59,520 nucleotides of DNA from Staphylococcus marylandisciuri (GCF_025519785.1 NZ_JAOPKZ010000017.1:1-59520), one strand, 5' to 3'. Counted from the stretch's first letter, positions 29,249 to 38,695 are shown. Translations and numbers: made by a program. The notes: generated from the letters alone by a model not told the origin.

Positions 29249-31115
29249 CCACATAACTCTTAAAAATTTCCGACAGAATATTCGCCATTACGGCATGTTC
29301 TTATTCTCGTTACTTATTAGTATCATTCTCTATTTTAGTTTCTCAACATTAAAGTATGCTCGTAGCATCAATAATTCTGAGAGTGGTGGCCTCATTAAAA
29401 ACGGGGCTACTATCGGTTCAATTACTTTATTTTTCATTATTATTATATTTCTGATGTATGCAAATCACTTATTTGTTAAAAGACGTACAAGAGAATTTGC
29501 TTTGTTTCAACTTATAGGGCTAACTAGAAGTAATATTCTAAGAATGATTTGCATTGAGCAGTTATCCATATTTGTCATTACAAGCGTCTTTGGGGTAATT
29601 ATCGGCGTCTTTGGCTCCCAACTATTACTACACGTAGCTGCTAGCCTGATGAAACTCAAAGTTCATTTATCTGTCAGTTTCGAACCTCAAGCATTATTGG
29701 TGACATTATTGATGTTACTCATGGCCTTTATATTAATCATGTTCCAAAACTGGCTCTTCCTAAAGAGACGAAGCATCTTATCTATGATGAAAGATAGTAG
29801 CAAGACCGAAGCGACTCAGTCTCGTATTACCGTTAAAGAAACGATCGGTGGCATCTTAGGAATCATCATGATAGCGCTCGGGTACTATATAGCTACAGAA
29901 ATGTTCGGCGTCTTTAAACCTCTAACGCTGTCTATGTTGAGCCCATTTATCATTCTATTTCTAACTATTGTCGGTGCTTATTTATTCTTTAGAAGTTCCG
30001 TGTCATTTATCTTTAAAACGATTAGAAGAGCTAAAAATGGCCGTGTTTCAATTACAGATGTCGTAAGCACTTCATCAATTATGCATAGAATGAAGAAGAA
30101 TGCGATGTCTTTAACTGTCATTGCAGTCATCTCAGCAATTACAGTCAGCACACTTTGTTTTGCTGTAATAACTTACTCGAGTACAGATAGTTACATTCAG
30201 TCCAGCTCGCCACAAGACTTCAATATTGAAAAGACGAGCACTGCTAATAAATTTGAACATCAATTAAACCAACATCACATACCATTTAGTAAAGTCACTT
30301 ACGAATCAATTACTCCTAAAACAGTGCAGGATAAAGTAATGTCATTTAATGGTAAAGAAAACCATTCAGAGGTTACTCCGATAATGCGCAATCCAAAACT
30401 TAAAGGGAAGCAAGCTAAACTAACGAATACCAAATTAGCTAACGGCATGATCCACTTTAATATGAATAATCATATTACAGTTAAAGGGAAATCTAAGCAA
30501 ACCGTTAAAGTTACTGAGAAAGATGATGATAAGGTTTATCCGACTTCACTTTCTTCTGCAGGACCAATCATCCAAGTTAGTCCAAAAGTTTATCACAGTT
30601 TAAAAGAGAAGAAGATTACTCAACATAACTACGGTTACAACTTGAAACATCATAGCGATGTTAAGAAAGCAGAGCACATTGCACATAAGGTAGACCCCTT
30701 CATAACTTCAAGAGACAGCCTGATTAAAATGATGGACATGAGTAATGGCATATTGATGTTCGTTAGTTCCTTCCTAGGTCTCGCGTTCTTAATCGCGGCC
30801 GGTTGTATCATTTATATTAAACAAGTAGATGAAACGGAAGACGGAATAGATAACTTTAAAGTGCTTCGTCGCATTGGATTTACAACTACAGATATGGCTA
30901 AAGGTTTATTTCTCAACATTCTATTTAACTTCGGCCTTCCACTTGTTATAGCATTACTCCACGCATTCTTTGCGGCATATGCGTTTATGAAGATCATGGA
31001 TCCCGGAACGTATAAACCTGTCATTATCATTATGATTATCTACGCTATTGTTTACTTTATCTTTGCATTCTTTGCTTATCTTCACTCAATGCGAGTAATC
31101 AAACATTCAATTTAA
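29238..31115 (+). CDS. ABC transporter permease, BceB/VraE/BraE type (FtsX family)
   Basis: This is a 625-residue permease with ten expected helices. The first helix, four helices in the N-terminal half including FFIIIIFLMYANHLFVKRRTREFALFQLIG (residues about 60-90), and a large extracellular domain of about 190 residues (about 320-505) between helices 7 and 8 give the BceB architecture. The extracellular domain is where peptide antibiotics are sensed. The final FtsX half ends with the helices near 525, 570 and 600. Its ATPase partner is directly upstream and overlapping. The exact drug spectrum cannot be read from sequence. Confidence 0.9.
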   Translation: MSFNHITLKNFRQNIRHYGMFLFSLLISIILYFSFSTLKYARSINNSESGGLIKNGATIGSITLFFIIIIFLMYANHLFVKRRTREFALFQLIGLTRSNILRMICIEQLSIFVITSVFGVIIGVFGSQLLLHVAASLMKLKVHLSVSFEPQALLVTLLMLLMAFILIMFQNWLFLKRRSILSMMKDSSKTEATQSRITVKETIGGILGIIMIALGYYIATEMFGVFKPLTLSMLSPFIILFLTIVGAYLFFRSSVSFIFKTIRRAKNGRVSITDVVSTSSIMHRMKKNAMSLTVIAVISAITVSTLCFAVITYSSTDSYIQSSSPQDFNIEKTSTANKFEHQLNQHHIPFSKVTYESITPKTVQDKVMSFNGKENHSEVTPIMRNPKLKGKQAKLTNTKLANGMIHFNMNNHITVKGKSKQTVKVTEKDDDKVYPTSLSSAGPIIQVSPKVYHSLKEKKITQHNYGYNLKHHSDVKKAEHIAHKVDPFITSRDSLIKMMDMSNGILMFVSSFLGLAFLIAAGCIIYIKQVDETEDGIDNFKVLRRIGFTTTDMAKGLFLNILFNFGLPLVIALLHAFFAAYAFMKIMDPGTYKPVIIIMIIYAIVYFIFAFFAYLHSMRVIKHSI

Positions 31116-31170
31116 ACCTTATAGCAGGTAGGATATGCTCACAACCATTCGTTGAGCAGTTATCAATAAT

Positions 31171-31217
31171 CAACGCTCTCATCCTACTAACTTATTCAGT
31201 ATGAGTGAGAGCGTTTT
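31171..31217 (+). terminator. Intrinsic terminator
   Basis: CGCTCTCA and TGAGAGCG pair over a short arm and are followed by TTTTT, about 60 bp after the permease stop codon. Confidence 0.75.
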
Positions 31218-31427
31218 TAAATGATTCGCCAATCAATTGGGCAAATTGCATAAACGACACTCAATATTTATCAAGCCCTATCATGTCATAGGTCAAACCT
31301 TAAGGAGCGTTACCAACTCAGTCAGACGTTCCCAATTCACAATTCATATTCCTTGTGTATTTATTCAAAATTTATGGTAATATCATCAATGGTAAACATT
31401 TAATAATTAAGAAGGTTTAAATAAATT

Positions 31428-32408
31428 ATGAAGAATAACTTTTGGAATGACTTGCCACGCCCATTCTTTATCTTAGCGCCGATGGAAGAAGTAACAGATA
31501 TCGTCTTTCGTCATGTGGTTAGCGAAGCTGCAAGACCGGACGTGTTCTTCACTGAATTCACCAATACGGAAAGTTTCTGTCACCCTGAAGGCGTACACAG
31601 TGTGAGTGGTCGTTTAACGTTTAGTGAAGACGAACAACCTATCGTTGCTCATATTTGGGGAGATAAACCAGAGCACTTTAAAGAAATGAGTATTGGCATG
31701 GCTGAGATGGGCTTTAGTGGAATTGATTTAAATATGGGATGTCCTGTAGCAAACGTTGCAAAAAAGGGCAAGGGTTCAGGTTTAATTCTACGTCCTGAAA
31801 CCGCAGCTGAAATTATTCAAGCAGCCAAAGCAGGTGGTATACCAGTAAGCGTTAAGACACGTCTCGGTTACTACGATATAGAAGAGTGGAAAGAGTGGTT
31901 AACACACGTCTTAGAACAAGATATCGCCAACCTATCTATCCATTTACGTACCCGCAAAGAAATGAGTAAAGTAGATGCTCATTGGGAACTAATCGAAGCA
32001 ATCAAAACATTGCGAGACGAAATCGCTCCAGAGACACTCTTGACGATTAATGGAGATATCCCTGATAGACAAACTGGACTTGAACTCGCGGAGAAATATG
32101 GAGTTGATGGCATCATGATAGGCAGAGGCATCTTCCATAATCCGTTTGCATTTGAAAGAGAACCTCGTGAGCACACAGCCAAAGAATTATTAGATCTACT
32201 GAGACTACATCTCTCGTTGTTCGATAAATACGAGAAAAGCGAAACACGCCCATTTAAAAGCCTACGCCGATTCTTCAAGATTTACGTGCGAGGTATTAGG
32301 GGTGCTAGCCAACTTCGCCATCAATTGATGAGCACGAATTCAACCGACGAAGTTCGTGCGCTATTGGATGAGTTTGAAAGAGAAACGGATGAAGATCAAC
32401 TGTCTTAG
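31428..32408 (+). CDS. dus: tRNA-dihydrouridine synthase
   Basis: This is a 326-residue FMN enzyme that reduces uridine in tRNA D-loops. The TIM barrel starts with [14 protein letters not shown] (usually APMAGVTD), has [18 protein letters not shown] with catalytic Cys105, VKTRLGY for FMN binding, and [26 protein letters not shown] near residue 205. It is monocistronic with a strong terminator. Which Dus subfamily it belongs to is not clear from the motifs; the APMEE variant is noted. Confidence 0.9.
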   Translation: MKNNFWNDLPRPFFILAPMEEVTDIVFRHVVSEAARPDVFFTEFTNTESFCHPEGVHSVSGRLTFSEDEQPIVAHIWGDKPEHFKEMSIGMAEMGFSGIDLNMGCPVANVAKKGKGSGLILRPETAAEIIQAAKAGGIPVSVKTRLGYYDIEEWKEWLTHVLEQDIANLSIHLRTRKEMSKVDAHWELIEAIKTLRDEIAPETLLTINGDIPDRQTGLELAEKYGVDGIMIGRGIFHNPFAFEREPREHTAKELLDLLRLHLSLFDKYEKSETRPFKSLRRFFKIYVRGIRGASQLRHQLMSTNSTDEVRALLDEFERETDEDQLS

Positions 32409-32439
32409 CATATTACGCGACCCGCTATATGTACAGACT

Positions 32440-32495
32440 AGAGAGAGCCTTCTAAAGTGAAATGATCTTTTTGCTTTAGAAGGCTCTTTTTAATG
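32440..32495 (+). terminator. Intrinsic terminator after dus
   Basis: AGAGCCTTCTAAAG pairs perfectly with CTTTAGAAGGCTCT, followed by TTTTTA. Confidence 0.92.
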
Positions 32496-32526
32496 ATCAT
32501 TTACAAATTTCTCTTAAAAATAAATA

Positions 32527-32574
32527 TTGTGATACTTAAATATTGTGGTATAATTGATAACGATTATTACTTTC
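32527..32574 (+). promoter_or_regulatory. Promoter with Fur box for the FhuD-type gene
   Basis: TTGTGA (32527-32532) and TATAAT (32549-32554) are 16 bp apart. GATAACGATTATTACTTTC at 32556-32574 matches the Fur consensus at 14 of 19 positions and covers the transcription start, so iron should repress the gene. Confidence 0.75.
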
Positions 32575-33516
32575 AATAAAAAGGGAGTGTTATATATGAA
32601 AAAATTGATATTTATTACAATGTGCTTAATTTTACTTTTAGCTGCTTGTAATACTAATGACAGTAAAGATAAATCACACGAATCAAAGAGTGATAATTCT
32701 GCAACAAAAACATTTAAACAAGATGATGGAACTAAGGTTAAAATACCTAAAAATCCGAAAAGAATTGTGGTCTTACACCCTACATATGTTGGTGCTTTAG
32801 TCAAATTCGATCACAAACCAGTGGGTGTTACAGAGTTCGTTAGTCAGAATAAAACACTTGATGAAGCAACGAAAGGAATTAAAAGAATAGGTCAAGGTAA
32901 TGTGGAACAAGTTACAAAAACAAAACCTGATCTTATCATTACTACAAAAGAAGATAAAAATGTTAAGAAACTCAAAAAAATTGCACCAACCATTCAGATG
33001 GATGCAATGAAATCTAATTATAAAGAAACAACTAAAAAACTCGGCGAAATTGTAAATGAACAAGATAAAGCTGATAAGTGGTTAAAAGATTGGGAGAATA
33101 AATTACAAGAAGATAAAAAATCGCTTGGTGATAATATTAAAGGGAAAACAATAACAGTTCTCCAAGCAACTCCTAAAGGTCTAACTGCATTCGGTAAAAA
33201 CTACGGCCGTGGTACAGAAATAGTTTATGACGGGTATGGTATGAAACAACCTAAGATGTTAGAAAAAGAAACTAAAAACGCTTATATGGCTACACTATCT
33301 GAAGAAAAGCTTGCAGATTACGCTGGAGACTATATTATATTAGCTAGTATGGGACAAAAACCTCCATTTACGCAAAAAGAAAATTGGAAAAACTTAAAAA
33401 CTGTAAAGAACGGACATGTCATTGATTTAAATGTACAAGATACGCAATATAATGACCCTATCTCTTTAGAAAAACAAAGAAAAATTATTTTCGATCAACT
33501 AAAAGAGATGAAGTAA
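32575..33516 (+). CDS. FhuD2-like iron-hydroxamate siderophore binding lipoprotein
   Basis: The natural start is the ATG at 32596 (MKKLIFITM), behind AAAGGGAG; an upstream in-frame start is unlikely because it would break the signal peptide. Lipobox LAAC places the lipidated Cys at 18. The binding domain has PKRIVVLHPTYVGALVKF, KTKPDLIITT, YGRGTEIVYDGYGMKQP, YAGDYIILASMG and QYNDPISLEKQRK, which align by eye with S. aureus FhuD2 (GRGGEVLYQAFG, WYNDPYTL). Ligands are then ferric hydroxamates taken from other microbes. No permease or ATPase gene is adjacent; it should share the FhuBG/FhuC importer encoded elsewhere. A Fur box covers its promoter. Confidence 0.82.
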   Translation, partial: NKKGVLYMKKLIFITMCLILLLAACNTNDSKDKSHESKSDNSATKTFKQDDGTKVKIPKNPKRIVVLHPTYVGALVKFDHKPVGVTEFVSQNKTLDEATKGIKRIGQGNVEQVTKTKPDLIITTKEDKNVKKLKKIAPTIQMDAMKSNYKETTKKLGEIVNEQDKADKWLKDWENKLQEDKKSLGDNIKGKTITVLQATPKGLTAFGKNYGRGTEIVYDGYGMKQPKMLEKETKNAYMATLSEEKLADYAGDYIILASMGQKPPFTQKENWKNLKTVKNGHVIDLNVQDTQYNDPISLEKQRKIIFDQLKEMK

Positions 33517-33549
33517 ATTCGACGAACAATCATTATAACGATTGCACAT

Positions 33550-33592
33550 TTTTAACGGTTGGTGAACTATTCACTGACCGTTATTTTAATTC
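33550..33592 (+). terminator. Intrinsic terminator after the FhuD-type gene
   Basis: AACGGTTGGTGA and TCACTGACCGTT form a stem with a T-rich flank. A related sequence, CACTTTTAACGGTTGGTGAG, occurs at about 54290 near the ISL3 transposase. Confidence 0.75.
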
Positions 33593-33617
33593 TAGATAAT
33601 AAAAAGCTCTAAACTAT

Positions 33618-34112
33618 TAGGAGGTTGAGACATAAAAATTTTAGTGCTCTAGGAAACCATATAACGGCGTCCCAAAAGCAGGATTGTCGACAGAAACGCT
33701 CACGATTCGGGAGCGGGACAGAAATCTAATTTGAATAAAAAGATTTCGTCGTCCCGCCCCGGCAAGGAGGACTAGAATTGAAAAAAGCTTGATACAAGCG
33801 CGTTTTCAAATCAGTCATCTACTGCCGAGATGGTGAAGGGAGCGGGACAGAAATCTAATTTGAACAAAAGATTTCGTCGTCCCGCCCCGGCAAGGATGAC
33901 TAGAATTGAAAAAAGCTTGATACAAGCGCATTTTCAAATCAGTCATCTACTGCCAAGATGCTGAAAGAAGTTGAGACATTACATTATGTCCCAGTTTCTC
34001 TGTGTTGGGGCCCTACCCCAACTTGCATTGCTTGGTGAAACTGATGAATCAGTTTCTCCGTGTTGGGGCCCCCTGCTCAAACCCTAAACGCTTGTGCCCC
34101 GATCTCAATATT
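33618..34112. repeat. Composite intergenic repeat cluster
   Basis: It contains the GACATAAAAATTTTAGTGCTC module, two full GGGAGCGGGACAGAAATC units (about 33712-33835 and 33838-33965) and two hairpin modules ending TGTTGGGGCCC. It separates the core-like left part from the CRISPR locus. Confidence 0.88.
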
Positions 34113-34121
34113 AATATAAAA

Positions 34122-34165
34122 AGAGCACAATTATCTCTATGATTAAAAGTGGCTTTGATAAAGGG
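34122..34165 (+). mobile_element. Remnant of an ISL3-type element's left end
   Basis: AAAAAGAGCACAATTATCTC and the following ATGATTAAAAGTGGC resemble the sequence just upstream of the intact ISL3 transposase at about 54344-54380 (AAAAAAGCACAAATATCTCT...). It abuts the leader-distal end of the CRISPR array. No transposase coding remains. Confidence 0.5.
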
Positions 34166-34178
34166 TAACGGGGAAAAG

Positions 34179-34477
34179 AAAACTTTGATACCTAAAATTA
34201 CAGAGTACTAAAACCAATGAAAGTGGATATGATTTGTTGAATAGTATACCTCATACCTAAAATTATAGAGTGCTAAAACAATCTGACTTTTGTTTCTTTA
34301 AACAAATTTGTATACTTCATACCTAAAATTACAGAGTACTAAAACGTAGCGTTAGCGTACACAAGTTGTTCAAATGTATACCTTATACCTAAAACTACAG
34401 AGTACTAAAACCAAACACGTAATAACAAAGCGTCAAAAACAGTATATCTCATACCTAAAATTATAGAGTACTAAAAA
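34179..34477 (-). CRISPR. Type II-A CRISPR array, five repeats and four spacers
   Basis: Five 36-bp repeats lie at 34179-34214, 34244-34279, 34310-34345, 34376-34411 and 34442-34477. On the minus strand they begin GTTTTAGTACTCTGTAATTT, the S. aureus Cas9 repeat. Spacers are 29, 30, 30 and 30 bp. The 34179 repeat is degenerate at its minus-strand 3' end, so it is the terminal (oldest) one; the leader lies at about 34478-34560. Repeats vary at single positions (for example GTGCT in the second and ACTAC in the fourth), which suggests an old, non-growing array. Transcription runs leftward, like cas9 and tracrRNA. Confidence 0.95.
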
Positions 34478-34574
34478 GATTTATCTATACTAATTTTATT
34501 ACAAAAATCAATTTATTGATTACAAATGTCACTGTTTTCATTTTGTTAATTCAATTACACTATATATATTAACA

Positions 34575-35045
34575 ATGAAAGCGAGTGATGACGTGCTTAA
34601 TTTAATAATCATACTAGCGATGTTGTTACTAATTTGTCGCATCATGTTAAAAGAAAAGAACCTTAATTTAAAAAGTAAAGCACCCTTAATATTAATGGTC
34701 ATAGGATTTTTATTAACAATTAGTATTATTCACATGTATAAAGATGATTCGACATTGTACCTATATATGATAATTACATGTATAATTGGCTTTATTTTTG
34801 GTCTAATTAGAGGCACGACGATGAAAATTTCATTTAATTCACGTACTCAAGAATGGTTAAAAAAAGGGTCCCCCTTAACAATTATTATTTTTATACTAGG
34901 TATAATTATTAACATTGGAATAGCAAAGTTCTTTTTCCCAAGTTACGTTACAGGTCTCGATAGTATTATGACCACATTGCATATTGGCATAACCCTCTAT
35001 GCAGCAAAGTTTATTTTAAGAATGAAAGTTACTAGTTTTCAGTAG
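34575..35045 (+). CDS. CcdC/DUF1453-like membrane protein
   Basis: This 156-residue protein has five hydrophobic helices, with short basic loops and the GFIFGLIRGTTMKIS segment near residue 75 that resembles the CcdC-like DUF1453 family. The function of that family is not established. The ATG at 34575 lies in a weak ribosome-site context (ATATTAAC). It lies between the CRISPR array and cas9, where cas1, cas2 and csn2 stand in typical II-A loci, and it runs against cas9. No link to CRISPR function is visible. Confidence 0.65.
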   Translation: MKASDDVLNLIIILAMLLLICRIMLKEKNLNLKSKAPLILMVIGFLLTISIIHMYKDDSTLYLYMIITCIIGFIFGLIRGTTMKISFNSRTQEWLKKGSPLTIIIFILGIIINIGIAKFFFPSYVTGLDSIMTTLHIGITLYAAKFILRMKVTSFQ

Positions 35046-35094
35046 ACATGACATAGATCATCTTAGTATGAATTTATTATGAGTACTACTAATA

Positions 35095-35250
35095 GGGAGC
35101 GGGACAGAAATCTAATTTGAATAAAAAGATGTCGTTGTCCCGCCCCGGCAAAGATGACTAGAATTGAAAAAAGCTTGATACAAGCGCGTTTTCAAATCAG
35201 TCATCTACTGCCGAGATGTTGAAGAGGCTGGGATTTATGTCCCGCTCCCT
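35095..35250. repeat. Intergenic repeat, one unit
   Basis: A full GGGAGCGGGACAGAAATC unit ends in the GGCTGGGATTTATGTCCC hairpin, between the CcdC-like gene and the 3' end of cas9. It could end transcripts from both sides. Confidence 0.85.
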
Positions 35251-35331
35251 TTCGCGACTTTTAAATTATTTAAATTCAATGCAAGCTTATCTACTTCTGA
35301 AAGATACACTATTCTCCATGCCAAAGTTCAA

Positions 35332-38300
35332 TCATCCCTTCATTATCATTTGAGGACGTTTTTTACTTTTCACTTCATAAATATTTCCGAGAATATCTGT
35401 AGAATGTTTCTTAATAGATTGTGTCTTGCTTGCTATTGTTTTAAATATTCTAGGTGTTTTTTTCTCATTTCTATTCTCTAAGTATTCTCTATATGTGATG
35501 TCTACCATATTGACTTCAATTCTGTTTTGCAAATCATTATTTACACCTATGACTCTATATAATTCACCATCAATTTGAATCAAGTCATTGTAGTAAAAAC
35601 TTGCGATAAATTCGGCTTGCTCACTAATTTTCTTCAGTTTTTTTGCTTTCTTATAACACTTTGAATTAACTTCATAGCGATCTTCTTTTTTGATCACATC
35701 TAAGTATTTAACGGTCACAAATTTATATACACCATTATCCAAATAAACATCAAATCGGTACGGTTTCAATGATAGTTTTACTACTTTATTTCTGCTATTT
35801 GGATAATCACCCGTAATATTTCGGTGCGTATTTAGCTTCTTGCCGTAATATTTAATTTTTTTGATAACTGGTCCGTTATCTTTTTTACTGTATTTCGTTA
35901 AGTAATTGCCTGTTTCTTCATAATATTTGTAAAGAGGATTTTTCTCATTACCATACTGTTCCATAATCAATTTTAACTTTTGATACGTTTGTGGATCATG
36001 ATGATACATCAATAATTTGTCAGGTGCTTTGTTAATTAACTTTTTCAATTTATCGTTATCTTTATCATATAATCCTTTTAAGTTATTAATGATTAATGTA
36101 TTGCCCTTGTCATCTTTTCTCGTAGAATATATTGTGTCATTAACTAACTCTCTATTCGGCTTTTTATCAACTCTATGTGAGTACTTATAATCTTTAAAAT
36201 CCTTAATATATTGGATTTGAGGGGGCTTTTTAAACACGTCTTCATACTCTTGTTCACCCTCAACTTTAGACGTACTTTCAGCTTGTTTTTCGTCGACTTT
36301 TTGATTTTCCATCACTTTTTTAGCTTGATCTAATTTTTTCCATTCTTTGAAGATAAAATCAGCGTTCGCAATAACCAGTGCGTCTTCAGCATGGTGTTTA
36401 TAGCCTTGGTTTCTTTCCTTTTTGAATGTCCATTTATTTCTTAAGAAACTAGTAAACCCGCCATTAATCGATTTCACTTTGACATCTAAGTCGTTAACTC
36501 TAAAATACGATCTTAATAAGGTCATTAATTCTCTAGTCGCATAGCGTGTATCCACTAAATTACGGTTAATAAAATCTTTTTGAACACTGAAGCGATTGAT
36601 ATCTCGTTCTTCTAATAAATATTCTTTTTTCTTCTTAGAAATTCTATCTTTGCCTTTAGCGAGATTTAAAATATGCTTTTTGAATGTCTCGTAACTTATT
36701 GTTGAAGCTGAAGAACTTAAATATTGAAATGGCGTTCTATTTCCTTTTTTACTATTTTCTTCTCGTTTTACTAACACTTTATTATTGAAAGAGTTATCAA
36801 AAGACACAGAACGTGGAATAATATGGTCTACGTCGTAACTGAATTGATCATTAAGTAAATCTTCTAGAGGAATTGATTCTAACGAGTATAAACATTTCCC
36901 TTCTTGCATATCGTGTAGCTTAATTTTTTCAATTAAAGTTTTAGCATGTTCTTTACCTGTTGTTCTTATAATTTCTTCAATACGTTCATTCGTTTGACGA
37001 TTTCTCTTCTGTATTTCATTAATTATTTTTTGTGCATCTTTAGAATTTCTTTCTCTCGCCAGTTCAATAATAATATCATTTGGTAAACCGTATTTTTTAA
37101 TAATAGCGTTAATGACTTTAATAGATTGTATAAATGAACGTTTTACCACTGGAGACAATATAAAGTCATCAACTAAAGTAGTAGGAATTGCTTTTTGTTG
37201 GCTTAAATCCAATTTTTTAGGTACAAGTTTCAAGCGAGTGAATATTTCCATTTGATTATCACTAGTATGCCATAGTTCATCTAATATTAAATTTATTGCT
37301 TTTAAAGAGAGGCGATGCGTCCCCGTGTAACCTGTCAAGTTTGAAATTCGATCTATCTCTTCTTGTGTCAAGTCTGAATCCCGTTTCGCTAATTCTTCTT
37401 GTATATCCTCTGGTGACTGATAAATAGTTAATATCTCAGCGATTTGATTAAGTAACTCTGCATTCTCGAGGATTTCCTTTCTTGATGTAATACCTTTTAT
37501 ATCGTGATAAACTTTGAAATTTGTAAAGCTTGGTTTACCTGTACTTGTGACACGATACCCTTTGATATCTTCCTCATTTACCGAAATCTCCTTCGCGATT
37601 TGTTTAAGCGTTGGCTTTTTCTTTTGTTTAAAGACATTCTCGATAATATGATACTTTTCATAATATTCTAATTTCTCGTTCTCATCTCGAGTAATGATCA
37701 AATTGTTCAAATCATTTAACGCATCATGTAAATCAGCGTTGTAGGCGTATTTCACACTGCGTAGTTCTTCTGGGAAATACGTACAACGGCCCATTAACAT
37801 TTCATACCATTCTTTGATATCTTTCCAGCCAAATGGACTGCCTTTACCTGGTCCCTCATAATAATATCTTCTTTTTTCCAATAAATCGATATAAGCGTCT
37901 ATAAAAGCTTGATCAATTTGATGATATGCTTGTTGTATGTCTAGCAGCTGCTTTGCTTCTTTTACATAGTCAGATGTCTTGAAACGATTAGCCGCGCCTC
38001 TCACTTCACCGTCTACTTTTAAACGCTCTAACTGTAATTCCGCCACATGTTTCTCTTTTAATGCTTTGCTATTTCTAGTAATTTGTTCTTTGGTAGATAA
38101 TTCTTCACCTGTATCTTCTTCCACTTCGTTAACATTATGTACGCCTCTACGCTTTGCTAAATGGAGTAATGCCGCACAGAATTCCTCTGCACTTAATTCG
38201 TGACTTAATCCCTTCACGCGTGCCTCGTAAGGATTGATTCCACTTAGTTCACTATCTTGATTCAATAAATTATAATCAGATAACAGTTTCTTTACTCTTT

Positions 38301-38493
38301 GTAATCTATGTCTACGTCGTCTCTTAAGTCTTCGAGTACCTCGTTTTGAACGGCGCCCCTCATTGTTTTCAACATTAGCTTCTTTAAATAAACGTACGCC
38401 AGCATCTATGACATCCCTAGTTTCATAATCAATAATTCCATAACCTACTGATGTAATTCCGATGTCTAATCCTAATATATACTTTCTTTTCAT
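35332..38493 (-). CDS. cas9: Cas9 endonuclease, SaCas9-type (subtype II-A)
   Basis: This 1053-residue RNA-guided DNA nuclease is the same length as S. aureus Cas9 and closely similar throughout. RuvC-I is LGLDIGITSVGYGI with Asp10; the Arg-rich bridge helix follows near 45-65; HNH has VDHIIPRSVSFDNSFNNK (Asp556/His557 by SaCas9 numbering); RuvC-III has YKHHAEDALVIANADF. The PAM-interacting region GVNNDLQNRIEVN and TPRIFKTIASK keeps the Asn985, Asn986, Arg991, Glu993 and Arg1015 equivalents, predicting an NNGRRT-like PAM. GGGAG lies ahead of the ATG. tracrRNA is directly upstream. No cas1, cas2 or csn2 follows; the gene should be active for interference but not for spacer uptake. Confidence 0.97.
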   Translation of the reverse strand: MKRKYILGLDIGITSVGYGIIDYETRDVIDAGVRLFKEANVENNEGRRSKRGTRRLKRRRRHRLQRVKKLLSDYNLLNQDSELSGINPYEARVKGLSHELSAEEFCAALLHLAKRRGVHNVNEVEEDTGEELSTKEQITRNSKALKEKHVAELQLERLKVDGEVRGAANRFKTSDYVKEAKQLLDIQQAYHQIDQAFIDAYIDLLEKRRYYYEGPGKGSPFGWKDIKEWYEMLMGRCTYFPEELRSVKYAYNADLHDALNDLNNLIITRDENEKLEYYEKYHIIENVFKQKKKPTLKQIAKEISVNEEDIKGYRVTSTGKPSFTNFKVYHDIKGITSRKEILENAELLNQIAEILTIYQSPEDIQEELAKRDSDLTQEEIDRISNLTGYTGTHRLSLKAINLILDELWHTSDNQMEIFTRLKLVPKKLDLSQQKAIPTTLVDDFILSPVVKRSFIQSIKVINAIIKKYGLPNDIIIELARERNSKDAQKIINEIQKRNRQTNERIEEIIRTTGKEHAKTLIEKIKLHDMQEGKCLYSLESIPLEDLLNDQFSYDVDHIIPRSVSFDNSFNNKVLVKREENSKKGNRTPFQYLSSSASTISYETFKKHILNLAKGKDRISKKKKEYLLEERDINRFSVQKDFINRNLVDTRYATRELMTLLRSYFRVNDLDVKVKSINGGFTSFLRNKWTFKKERNQGYKHHAEDALVIANADFIFKEWKKLDQAKKVMENQKVDEKQAESTSKVEGEQEYEDVFKKPPQIQYIKDFKDYKYSHRVDKKPNRELVNDTIYSTRKDDKGNTLIINNLKGLYDKDNDKLKKLINKAPDKLLMYHHDPQTYQKLKLIMEQYGNEKNPLYKYYEETGNYLTKYSKKDNGPVIKKIKYYGKKLNTHRNITGDYPNSRNKVVKLSLKPYRFDVYLDNGVYKFVTVKYLDVIKKEDRYEVNSKCYKKAKKLKKISEQAEFIASFYYNDLIQIDGELYRVIGVNNDLQNRIEVNMVDITYREYLENRNEKKTPRIFKTIASKTQSIKKHSTDILGNIYEVKSKKRPQMIMKG

Positions 38494-38533
38494 ATGATCA
38501 CTCCCAAATATATGAAGTTGTTACTATCGATAT

Positions 38534-38643
38534 AAAAAAATCTCGTCAACCACATGACGAGTTGACGAGATAAACACGGCATTTAGCCTTGTTTTAGTAG
38601 ATTCTGTAATTTTAGGTATAAGTACAATAAATTAAATTATTGT
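38534..38643 (-). ncRNA. tracrRNA
   Basis: On the minus strand an antirepeat (38591-38622, TTATACCTAAAATTACAGAA then TCTACTAAAAC) is complementary to the CRISPR repeat. It is followed by AAGGCTAAATGCCGTG and a final hairpin, TCTCGTCAAC...GTTGACGAGA (10 bp perfect), with a run of T. This matches the S. aureus tracrRNA layout. It lies between the regulator gene and cas9 and points to cas9. Confidence 0.93.
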
Positions 38644-38649
38644 ATATGT

Positions 38650-38678
38650 ATTATACCTCTTATTTTACCTTGAGTCAA
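38650..38678 (-). promoter_or_regulatory. tracrRNA promoter
   Basis: Read on the minus strand, TTGACT (38673-38678) and TATAAT (38650-38655) are exactly 17 bp apart, giving a start near 38643 just before the antirepeat. Confidence 0.85.
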
Positions 38679-38695
38679 ATATAATCTTAAAGTTT

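Noticed and set aside
32797..33063. Minus-strand ORF within the FhuD-type gene
   Set aside because: Shadow frame, Phe-rich by codon complement, no ribosome site.
34215..34441. Spacers matching other parts of this window (self-targeting)
   Set aside because: No match was noticed by eye; a search of the genome and phage sequences is needed.
34575..35045. CcdC-like gene as a Csn2 or anti-CRISPR
   Set aside because: It is a five-helix membrane protein with no similarity to either and lies in the opposite direction.
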